The notes under the pieces are model-generated. The model saw only the letters and a program-made list of their open reading frames with translations. It did not search any database and was not told the DNA's origin. From positions 3,930,001 through 3,994,000 of the forward strand of contig NZ_QGTX01000001.1 of assembly GCF_003182485.1 (NCBI RefSeq): 64,000 bases of DNA, in the 5' to 3' direction. Every line of letters begins with the position of its first letter. Positions within the stretch are counted from its first letter, which is position 1. Below, one piece after another: positions 54,005 to 61,266 of this stretch. Origin of the DNA: Geodermatophilus normandii (lineage in GTDB: Bacteria; Actinomycetota; Actinomycetes; Mycobacteriales; Geodermatophilaceae). Both the position numbers and the translations under genes were made by a program.

Positions 54005-54406
54005 CTACTGGTCGTAGCGGCGGCGGAAGCGCTCCTCGAGCCGGTTCTTCAGCGGCTGCTTGCGGGGCTTGCCGCCGCGGCCGCGGGCGGCGGTGGCGCC
54101 GCCACGGGCACCGGCCGGGCCGGCCTCGACGACGCCGGTGGCCGAGCGGTAGTTGAGGACGCCGAGCGCCGCGCCGCCGAACATCACCAGGAAGCCCAGG
54201 ACGCCGAGCGGGACGGACGGGGCGACCGCGCCGCCGACGAGGACGGCCAGGCCCACCAGCACCAGCAGCGCACCGAGTTGCAGCTTCCGACGGGCCTTGA
54301 GCCTGCGGTCACCCGTGCGGACGGAGGAGGCGAACTTGGGATCGTCGTCGACGAGGGCGCGCTCGATCTGCTCCAGCAGTCGCTGCTCGTGCTCGGAGAG
54401 CGGCAC
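54005..54406 (-). CDS. DUF3040 family membrane protein
   Basis: A 133-residue protein that begins VPLSEHEQRLLEQIERALVD, then DPKFASSVR, the hallmark of DUF3040. Two membrane segments (LQLGALLVLVGLAVLVGGAV and VPLGVLGFLVMFGGAALGVL) and a basic Gly/Arg-rich tail (KPRKQPLKNRLEERFRRR) follow. The function is unknown; in actinobacteria such genes are often near dinB and the division cluster. GTG 54406 has GGAGG six bases upstream. The frame upstream to 54463 is not needed. Confidence 0.92.
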   Translation of the reverse strand: MPLSEHEQRLLEQIERALVDDDPKFASSVRTGDRRLKARRKLQLGALLVLVGLAVLVGGAVAPSVPLGVLGFLVMFGGAALGVLNYRSATGVVEAGPAGARGGATAARGRGGKPRKQPLKNRLEERFRRRYDQ

Positions 54407-54575
54407 CGAGACCTCCAGGTGGGCGGAGCCGGACACCCCCGGGTGAGTACCCGGGGGTGCCACCGAGGATACGAGCCGTTGGCGGGGTGCGAAAGGCGAG
54501 CGCGCGGGGACCCGTCACACCCGCCCCGTGACCACCCTCACGGGTGGCATCCGGGCAGGTGAGGGGCCCGCCGGG

Positions 54576-55781
54576 TCAGCGCAGCCGGCGGTCGCGGTCG
54601 CGGTGCAGCAGCGTGGCGGGCCGGACCGCACCGGCGCCGAACCGGCGGGCGGCGCGGTCGGCGGCCAGTTCGGCGTCGCGGCGGCCGTGCTCGCGGGCGC
54701 CGAGCTCGAGCTGGCGCGGCGCCTGGCCGGCCTGCACCAGCCGCTCGGCGCGGACGCCGACCAGCCGGATCCGCGCCCGGTCCAGCCCGAGGGCGTCGAA
54801 GAGCGCGCGGGCGGTCTCGTACACCTCCTGCCCGACGTCGGTGGGGACGCCGAGCGTGCGGCTGCGGGTGATGGTGGTGAAGTCGGCGAAGCGGACCTTG
54901 ATGCTCACCGTGCGGGTCAGCCAGCCGCCGGCGCGCAGCCGTCCCGCCGTCCGCTCCGACAGCCGCAGCAGCTCCCGGTGGACGACGGCGGGGTCGTCGA
55001 CGTCGGTGCCGAAGGTCTCCTCGTGCCCGGTCGACCTCTCCGGCTCGTCGGGCACCACCCGGCGCGGGTCGCGTCCCCAGGCCAGCTCGTGCAGGTGGCT
55101 GCCGGCGGCCGGCCCGACCGCCCGCTGCAGGGTGCGCGCCGGGACGTGCGCGAGGTCGCCGACGGTGCGCAGGCCCAGCCGCAGCAGCACCTCCTCGGTC
55201 TTGGCGCCCACGCCCCACAGCGCGCCGACCGGCAGCGGGTGCAGGAAGTCGATGACCTCGGCCGGGCGGACGACGAGCAGCCCGTCGGGCTTGGCGCGGG
55301 TGGAGGCCAGCTTGGCCACGAACTTGGTGCCGGCCACCCCGACCGAGCAGGTGATGCCCTGCTCGTCGAAGACGCGGGCGCGCAGGTACTCGCCGATCTC
55401 CGCGGCGTCGCCCAGCCGCCGTCCGGCCCCGCCGACGTCGAGGAAGGCCTCGTCCAGGCTCAGCGGCTCCACGACCGGCGTCACCGACCGGAACAGCGCC
55501 ATGACCGCCCGGGACACCTCGGCGTAGAGCGCCAGGTCCCCCGGCAGCACGGTCGCCGTCGGGCACAGCCGCAGCGCCCGCGCCGTCGGCATGGCGGCGT
55601 GCACGCCGTACGCGCGGGCCTCGTAGGTGGCCGAGGTGACCACCCCGCGGTTGCCCGCGCCGCCCACGATCACCGGGGTGCCGGCCAGCTCGGGGTGGCG
55701 GCGCACCTCGACGCTGGCGAAGAAGGCGTCCATGTCGACGTGCAGCACCGTGCACCCCTCGGCACGCCCCGACGACCGCAC
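54576..55781 (-). CDS. dinB: DNA polymerase IV (DinB)
   Basis: A Y-family translesion polymerase of 401 residues. VLHVDMDAFFASVEVRRHP holds the first catalytic Asp, and VEPLSLDEAFLDVGG the SLDE motif with the others. The helix-hairpin-helix and little-finger domains follow (PVGALWGVGAKTEEVLLRLG, SIKVRFADFTTITRSRTL). The end QLELGAREH lacks a clear beta-clamp motif beyond QLEL. GTG 55781 has GGGAGGG five bases upstream. A LexA-type box lies 14 bases before the start. Confidence 0.95.
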   Translation of the reverse strand: MRSSGRAEGCTVLHVDMDAFFASVEVRRHPELAGTPVIVGGAGNRGVVTSATYEARAYGVHAAMPTARALRLCPTATVLPGDLALYAEVSRAVMALFRSVTPVVEPLSLDEAFLDVGGAGRRLGDAAEIGEYLRARVFDEQGITCSVGVAGTKFVAKLASTRAKPDGLLVVRPAEVIDFLHPLPVGALWGVGAKTEEVLLRLGLRTVGDLAHVPARTLQRAVGPAAGSHLHELAWGRDPRRVVPDEPERSTGHEETFGTDVDDPAVVHRELLRLSERTAGRLRAGGWLTRTVSIKVRFADFTTITRSRTLGVPTDVGQEVYETARALFDALGLDRARIRLVGVRAERLVQAGQAPRQLELGAREHGRRDAELAADRAARRFGAGAVRPATLLHRDRDRRLR

Positions 55782-55794
55782 GGACCCTCCCTGA

Positions 55795-55828
55795 TCGAAC
55801 ACCTGTTCGCACCGACCCGGGGAGGGTA
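55795..55828 (-). promoter_or_regulatory. dinB SOS box and -10 box
   Basis: TCGAACACCTGTTCGC (55795-55810) contains the perfect palindromic core CGAAC-N4-GTTCG of the actinobacterial LexA site. On the minus strand TACCCT (55828-55823) is a likely -10 box, placing the transcript start near 55816, next to the LexA box. Confidence 0.75.
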
Positions 55829-55999
55829 ACGGCACCGTGCGGCCGGTGGCGCGCCGTCCCCGCGGACCCTCCCGGCGTGTCCCGGCGTGCCGAGAACTCG
55901 CTGGTCGACGCATGTGTGACCGGCCCGTGATCGAGGTAGGTGGGACGCGACCGACCGTCGTCCGGCGGCCGGTCCCGACCCGGATCCCGGAGGAGCCCG

Positions 56000-56347
56000 A
56001 TGGCGCTCGACGACGACGACATGACCAGCACGGAGGGTCCGGCCGACAGCGGCGCCGGAGAGGGCACGCCCGGCCAGCACGACGGCGGTGCCGACGGCGG
56101 CGCGGACAGCGGCGCCGGTCACGGCCCGGCCGACGGCGGCGCGGCGGGCGGCGGCTCCGACGGCGGGGCTGACGGCGGCGCTGACGGTGGTGCCGACGGC
56201 GGGGCCGACGGCGGCGCCGGTCACGGCCCGGCCGACGGCGGCGCGGCGGGCGGCGGCTCCGACGGCGGCTCCGACGGTGGCGCTGACGGCGGGGCTGACG
56301 GTGGCGCTGACGGTGGTGCCGACGGCGGCGCGGACGGTTCGGCCTGA
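56000..56347 (+). CDS. Gly/Ala/Asp-repeat small protein or N-terminal part of the oxygenase
   Basis: ATG 56000 with GGAGGAG six bases upstream opens a 115-residue ORF. It begins MALDDDDMTSTEGPADSGAG and turns into repeats of DGGA and SDGG with two copies of GHGPADGGAAGGGSDGG. Coding bias is strong throughout. It is acidic with no membrane span or known family. The next gene is in the adjacent frame and has no usual start codon, so this may be its N-terminal region separated by a one-base deletion. It could equally be a free repeat peptide. Confidence 0.6.
   Translation: MALDDDDMTSTEGPADSGAGEGTPGQHDGGADGGADSGAGHGPADGGAAGGGSDGGADGGADGGADGGADGGAGHGPADGGAAGGGSDGGSDGGADGGADGGADGGADGGADGSA
56109..56268 (+). 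repeat. Two 58-bp perfect direct repeats, 102-bp period
   Basis: Positions 56109-56166 and 56211-56268 are identical over about 58 bases and are offset by 102 bases (34 codons), so the frame is kept. Shorter GACGGCGGY units fill the space between. The duplication looks recent. Confidence 0.8.
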
Positions 56348-57759
56348 GCCAGGACCCGACCGTCGCGGGGCCGGGTGGGGCGCAGGCCCGCCCGGCCCTG
56401 CGCCGGTGCACGCACCTCGACCCCGAGGTCTTCGCCGAGGAGTACTGGTCCCGCCGCCCGCTGCTCGCCCGCGCGGAGGACACCGGGGAGTCGTTCACCG
56501 ACCTGCTGACGCTGACCGCCGTCGACGAGCTGCTCTCGCGCCGCGGCCTGCGCACGCCGTTCCTGCGCGTCGCCAAGGACGGCGCCGTCGTCGACCCGAA
56601 GCGCTTCACGACCTCCGGCGGCGCCGGTGCCGAGGTGGCCGACCAGGTCTCCTCCGACGCCGTGCTGCGGCTGTTCGCCGACGGCAGCACCGTGGTCCTG
56701 CAGGGCCTGCACCGGCTCTGGCCGCCGCTGATCGAGTTCGCCGACTCCCTGGCCGCCGACCTGGGGCACCCGACGCAGGTCAACGCGTACGTCACGCCGC
56801 CGTCCTCGCGCGGCTTCTCCCCCCACTACGACGTGCACGACGTCTTCGTGCTGCAGGTGGCCGGCGAGAAGCACTGGACCATCCACGCGCCGGTGCTCGA
56901 CGACCCGCTGCGCACCCAGCCGTGGACCGACCGCGCGGCCGCCGTCGCCGCGGCCGCCGAGCGGGAGCCGGTGATCGACGCCGTGCTGCGCCCGGGCGAC
57001 GCCCTCTACCTGCCCCGCGGCTACCTGCACTCGGCCGTCGCGCTGGGCCGGACCAGCGCGCACCTGACCATCGGCGTGCACTCCGTCACCCGCTGGGCGG
57101 CCGCGGAGTCGGCGCTGGACCTGGTGCGGGTGCTGGCCGCCGAGGACCGCGAGCTGCGCCGGTCGCTCCCGCTGGGCGTGGACCTGTCCGACCCGGCGTC
57201 GGTCCGTGACGACGTCGCCACCGTCGTCGCCGCGCTGCAGGAGTGGCTCGGCCGGGTCGACCCCGACGAGGTCGCCGACCGCCTGCGCTCGCGGACCTGG
57301 TCGCAGGTGCGCCCCGAGCCGGTCGCGCCGCTGGCCCAGGCCACCGCGGCCGCGGCACTGTCGCCGGACACGGTGCTGCGCCTGCGCCGGCGACTGCGCT
57401 GCGCCCTGCGGGACGCCCCTCCCACCGCCGAGGGCGAGCGGGTGGCCCTGCTCGCCGGCCGGCGCCGGCTGGAGTTCCCCGCCTCGACGCGCGAGGCCCT
57501 GACCGGGCTGCTGTCCACCGGCGAGACCAAGGTCGCCGACCTGGCCGGGCTCGACGCCGCGGATCAGCTCACGCTGGCGAAGCGGCTGGTGACCGAGTCG
57601 GTCGCGCTCGTCGCCGACGCGGCCGTGCAGGGCGCCGACGGGTACGACGGCGTCCCGGCCACCGCACCCGAGCCCGGCCCGACCGGACCGGACGCACCGG
57701 CCCCGGACGCCGGCGGGGACGATGGGGAGCGTGCCGACGCCCTCGGGACCGGGTCGTGA
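56344..57759 (+). CDS. JmjC/cupin-4 family 2-oxoglutarate oxygenase (ROXA-like)
   Basis: Family members hydroxylate protein side chains, such as an Arg of ribosomal protein L16 in the YcfD type. The iron triad is visible as His-x-Asp in FSPHYDVHDVFVLQ and the distal His in YLPRGYLHSAVALG. TQVNAYVTPPSSRG and EKHWTIHAP complete the cupin fold. The N-terminal domain starts near CTHLDPEVFAEEYWSRRPLL, and a winged-helix end follows. No ATG, GTG or TTG exists in frame between the last stop (56308) and this domain. The only candidate is CTG 56344, which overlaps the repeat-ORF stop. A GTG at 56635 would cut off conserved residues. It may therefore be fused to the repeat ORF. The last residues are acidic. 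Confidence 0.83.
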   Translation: MSQDPTVAGPGGAQARPALRRCTHLDPEVFAEEYWSRRPLLARAEDTGESFTDLLTLTAVDELLSRRGLRTPFLRVAKDGAVVDPKRFTTSGGAGAEVADQVSSDAVLRLFADGSTVVLQGLHRLWPPLIEFADSLAADLGHPTQVNAYVTPPSSRGFSPHYDVHDVFVLQVAGEKHWTIHAPVLDDPLRTQPWTDRAAAVAAAAEREPVIDAVLRPGDALYLPRGYLHSAVALGRTSAHLTIGVHSVTRWAAAESALDLVRVLAAEDRELRRSLPLGVDLSDPASVRDDVATVVAALQEWLGRVDPDEVADRLRSRTWSQVRPEPVAPLAQATAAAALSPDTVLRLRRRLRCALRDAPPTAEGERVALLAGRRRLEFPASTREALTGLLSTGETKVADLAGLDAADQLTLAKRLVTESVALVADAAVQGADGYDGVPATAPEPGPTGPDAPAPDAGGDDGERADALGTGS

Positions 57760-58707
57760 CCGGGCCGCTCCCCCCGGGGTGAGCGGCGCGGTCCCCGAAC
57801 GTGCCGGCCGGCTGGACGCCACCCGCTGCTCGGTGACGGCCCTGGTCCGGGGGGACTCCCCCGTGGCGACGGCCGGGCCGGCGCAGCGCTGGCTGCTGGT
57901 CGAGCAGCCGGGACCGTGGGGCCGTGACGCGCTCACCGGTTCCCGCTTCGACCAGGCGGTGGCCGCGCGGCTGTCGGCCCGTGCCCGCGCCGAGGGCGTG
58001 CGCGTGCTGCTCGTGCGCCGGCCGGGTGGGCGGCTGGCCGACGCCGGCCGCCGCTGGGCCTACGCCGACGGCCGCCCGGGCCACGAGGGCCTGTGGTGGT
58101 CGGTGCGCACCGACGACGCCGACGTGGTCGACGCGCCGTGGGACGGCTCGGTCGGCGAGCGCACCGACCGGCCCACCTACCTGGTGTGCACCCACGGCCA
58201 GCACGACGCCTGCTGCGCGCTGCGCGGCCGGCCGCTGGCCGCCTCGATGCCGGCGCCGGACGTGTGGGAGTGCAGCCACCTCGGCGGCTGCCGGTTCGCC
58301 ACCAACGTGCTGGTGCTGCCGCACGGCTTCGCCTACGGGCAGGTCACCGGCGACGGCTCCGACGTGGTCGCCGCGCACGCCCGCGGGGAGGTGGCGCTGC
58401 CGTGGCTGCGCGGGCGGGCGGGGTGCCGCTGCCGGCCCAGGCCGCCCAGCAGGCCGCCCGCGAGCGGCTGGGCCTGCTGGGGGTCGACGACCTGCCGGTG
58501 CGCGGGTCGCGGCGGCTGGCCGGCACGGGCACCGAGGACGCCGACGGCGTCGAGCGGTTCGAGGTGGTGCTGGGCAGCGCGGACGGCGACGTGGTGGTGC
58601 GGGTGGAGAGCCGGCCCGCGGACGAGGCCGCGCAGCTGACCTGCCGGGCGCTGCACCCGGCGCACCCGCGCACCTGGACGGCGCTGTCGGTGTCGCCGGT
58701 CCGCTGA
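57722..58707 (+). CDS. Sucrase/ferredoxin-like family protein, apparent frameshift
   Basis: A thioredoxin-fold 2Fe-2S type protein of the Suc_Fer-like family. WLLVEQPGPWGRDAL is the family start. CTHGQHDACCALRGRPLA and WECSHLGGCRFATNVLVLPH carry the cysteines and His for the cluster. After WLRGRAG the frame breaks at GGGG 58430-58433; with one base added it continues GVPLPAQAAQQAARERLG to 58707, giving about 328 residues. ATG 57722 overlaps the oxygenase by 38 bases; GTG 57779 is an alternative start. The redox role is unknown. Confidence 0.82.
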
Positions 58708-58711
58708 TCCG

Positions 58712-59914
58712 CTAGCCGAGCGCCCGGCCGCGGGCGAGCAGCAGCGGGATCGCGACCTCGGCCGCGGTCAGGGAGCCGTGGTAGGCCGCCAGCCGGCTGG
58801 GCCCGGGCTCGGTGGCCGACGCGGTGACCGCCCACGGGCCGCGGGCCAGCGCGACGACGTCGCCGATGCGGGCCGCCATGCCCTCGCCCACGGCGCCGAA
58901 GACCCCGCTGGCGACGGCCTCCTCGCGCCCGGCCACCCACGCCCGGTCGCCGAGGACGCCGCGCCACGCGTCGAGGACGTCGCCGGCGGCGCCCGGGACG
59001 GCGTGCACGTAGCGGGCGCGCGGCTCCCCGGCCAGCATCGCGACGCCGTCGAGCAGCGCGGGCTCGTCGTCGACGTCGACGCGGGTGCCGCGGGGGACGT
59101 CGAGCATGCCGTGGTCGGCGGTGACGAGCAGGGCGGCGTCGTCGGGCAGTCCGTCGACGACCTGCTCGACCACCCGGTCCACCAGCCCCAGCTGCAGCCG
59201 CCAGCTGTCGGAGTCGATCCCGCGGACGTGGCCGGTGAGGTCGAGCTCGGGGGTGTAGCCGTAGACCAGCCCGGTGGGGGACGCGGCCAGCGACCGCAGC
59301 ACCCCCGCGGCGAGGTCGCCGGCGCTGACCGTGCCCGAGTAGCCCGCGCCGCGGTAGGCGGCGGTGGTCAGCCCGGAGCCGGCGTAGGCGTACGGGGCGA
59401 CGGCGGTGACGGACAGGCCGGCCGCCGCGGCCTGCTCGAAGACGGTCGGGCGGGGCTGCCAGTGGCCCGGGTCGGGGTCGTCGGCCCACTGCACGTGGTT
59501 GAGCAGCCGGTCCTCGCCGGGGACGGCGGTGACGAAGCCGAGGACGCCGTGCCCGCCCGGGGGGACGCCGGTGCCGAGCGTGACGAGACTGACCGGGGTG
59601 GTGCTCGGGCACGGGGCGGCGAGGTCGCCGGCGGGGGCGCTCAACGCGGCGAGGGCCGGGGCGAGCCCGGCGTGCGCGCGCAGCAGGTGCGCGCCGAGGC
59701 CGTCGACGAGCAGGACGGCGAGCCGGCGGGCTCCGGCCAGGGCGGCGGTGAGGCCGAGCGGGTCGGGCGGCAGCCCGCCGCGGTCGACGGGAACGCCGAG
59801 GGCGGCGGCCGCGCCGGGGAGGACGTCGGCGAGGCTGGCCGCGCCGTAGGCCGGCGGGACCAGGTCGGGAGGCAGCACGCCGGGGGGCGGCCCGTCGGGG
59901 GGCACCGCCGTCAC
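58712..59914 (-). CDS. Type I phosphodiesterase / nucleotide pyrophosphatase family protein
   Basis: A 400-residue member of the alkaline phosphatase superfamily. The first metal site is in AVLLVDGLGAHLL. The nucleophile Thr lies in CPSTTPVSLVTLGTG, and LDLTGHVRGIDS and LLVTADHGMLDV provide the remaining Asp and His ligands. No signal peptide is evident, so it may act in the cytoplasm; the substrate is not known. GTG 59914 overlaps the stop of the methyltransferase gene as GTGA. It ends four bases after the convergent Suc_Fer-like gene. Confidence 0.9.
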   Translation of the reverse strand: MTAVPPDGPPPGVLPPDLVPPAYGAASLADVLPGAAAALGVPVDRGGLPPDPLGLTAALAGARRLAVLLVDGLGAHLLRAHAGLAPALAALSAPAGDLAAPCPSTTPVSLVTLGTGVPPGGHGVLGFVTAVPGEDRLLNHVQWADDPDPGHWQPRPTVFEQAAAAGLSVTAVAPYAYAGSGLTTAAYRGAGYSGTVSAGDLAAGVLRSLAASPTGLVYGYTPELDLTGHVRGIDSDSWRLQLGLVDRVVEQVVDGLPDDAALLVTADHGMLDVPRGTRVDVDDEPALLDGVAMLAGEPRARYVHAVPGAAGDVLDAWRGVLGDRAWVAGREEAVASGVFGAVGEGMAARIGDVVALARGPWAVTASATEPGPSRLAAYHGSLTAAEVAIPLLLARGRALG

Positions 59915-60648
59915 GGGCGGGTGGCCAGGACGTGCAGGCCGGTGGCGACGTCGCGGTAGGGCGAGGTGCCGGCCAGCGCGAGCTCGAGCCGGCGGACGGC
60001 CTCGGGGTCGGCGCCGGAGCTGGCGTCGAGCAGGTCGGCGACCACCGCGACGCCGCGCCACTCCCCCGGCTCGAGGCCGGCGTTGCGCAGGAGCGCGAGC
60101 AGGTCCTCGGAGGCGAAGCGGCGACGGGCCGGGCGGGTGCGGCCGGGGGCGGGGTCGCGGTCCTCGAGGAGGGCCAGCGCCTCCTTCGGGTGGCCGCTGA
60201 GCGCTCGGGCGAGGACGGCACCGGCCCGGTTGGCGGTGGCCACGCTCACCTGGCCGCCGGGGCGCAGCGCCCGGGTGATCTCGCCGAGGGTGGTGGCGGG
60301 GTCGTCGACGACCTCGAGGACGGCGTGGCAGAGCGCGAGGTCGTAGCCACCGTCCCCGAGGGGCAGCTCGTGCAGCAGGTCGCCGTCGCCCTGCAGGCCG
60401 CGGACCCGGTCGCCGACGCCGGCGGTCTGCGCGCGGCGCTCGAGGGTGGCCAGGGCGTCGGCGCTGGGGTCGACGACGGTGACCTCGTGGCCGAGGCGGG
60501 CGAGCGGGACGGCGAAGACGCCGCTGCCGCCGCCGACGTCGAGGACCCGCAGCGGCGTCCCGCCGCCGGCCAGCGCGTCGAGCGCGGCCCAGACCGCGGC
60601 GGTCCGGACGGGCAGGTGCTCGCCGGAGGACGGTGCGGGGGCGGTCAC
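59911..60648 (-). CDS. SAM-dependent class I methyltransferase
   Basis: A 245-residue methyltransferase with motif I in LRVLDVGGGSGVFAVPLARL and an acidic residue after strand 2 (VTVVDPSADAL). LALCHAVLEVVDDP (motif IV-like) and ALRPGGQVSVATAN follow. The substrate is unknown. GTG 60648 lies seven bases after TAGTCT (60661-60656), a TANNNT box, so probably leaderless. It is coupled to the phosphodiesterase downstream by a GTGA overlap. Confidence 0.9.
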   Translation of the reverse strand: MTAPAPSSGEHLPVRTAAVWAALDALAGGGTPLRVLDVGGGSGVFAVPLARLGHEVTVVDPSADALATLERRAQTAGVGDRVRGLQGDGDLLHELPLGDGGYDLALCHAVLEVVDDPATTLGEITRALRPGGQVSVATANRAGAVLARALSGHPKEALALLEDRDPAPGRTRPARRRFASEDLLALLRNAGLEPGEWRGVAVVADLLDASSGADPEAVRRLELALAGTSPYRDVATGLHVLATRP

Positions 60649-60691
60649 CCGTCGGAGACTAGTGGCGCCGCCCCGCGCACACCGGGCACCG

Positions 60692-61174
60692 CTAGGCCGA
60701 GACCGAGTCGGCGGCCCGCTCCAGGTCGGCGATGACGATCTTCCGCATCGTGAACATCTCCTGCACGGCGCGCTGCCGGCGGTCGGGGTCGGGGTCGGCC
60801 TGCAGCTCCAGCAGGCGGGTGGGCACGACCTGCCAGGAGACGCCGAAGCGGTCCTTGAGCCAGCCGCAGGGGGCCTCCTGGCCGCCGTCGGTGAGGCGGT
60901 CCCAGTAGTGGTCGACCTCCTCCTGGTCGGCGCACAGGACCTGGAAGGAGATGGCCTCGCTGAAGGACCAGTCCTGCGGGCCGCCGTTGAGGCCGACGTA
61001 CTCGGTGTCGCCCAGCCGCCAGCTGACGGTGAGGGCCTGGCCCTCCCGCGCGGGGTCCTCCGCGCCGTAGCGGACGGTGCCGAGGACCTCGGCGTCCGGC
61101 CAGATCGACGTGTAGAACCGCGCGGCCTCCTCGGCCTCGGTGTCGAACCACAGGCACGGGATCTGCTTCGGCAT
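60692..61174 (-). CDS. PhnB-like VOC family protein
   Basis: A 160-residue protein of the PhnB/3-dmu-9_3-mt group of the VOC superfamily. It starts KQIPCLWFDTEAEEAARFYT and has SIWPDAEV, LNGGPQDWSFSEAISFQVL and CGWLKDRFGVSWQVVP. These proteins are related to glyoxalases, with no secure reaction. ATG 61174 has GAGGAGG eight bases upstream. It lies 92 bases downstream of dnaE2 on the same strand. Confidence 0.9.
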   Translation of the reverse strand: MPKQIPCLWFDTEAEEAARFYTSIWPDAEVLGTVRYGAEDPAREGQALTVSWRLGDTEYVGLNGGPQDWSFSEAISFQVLCADQEEVDHYWDRLTDGGQEAPCGWLKDRFGVSWQVVPTRLLELQADPDPDRRQRAVQEMFTMRKIVIADLERAADSVSA

Positions 61175-61266
61175 GGCCGTGTCCTCCTCTGCGGGGCCGG
61201 CGGGGTGCCGGCGCTCACCGTTCCGACCGCGCCCGCGGCCGGGACTCATCGCCGGCAGCGGGCCCC

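Noticed and set aside
56109-56347. RTX-type calcium repeats in the Gly/Asp-rich ORF
   Set aside because: The RTX nonapeptide GGxGxDxUx is not present; the units are DGGA and SDGG.
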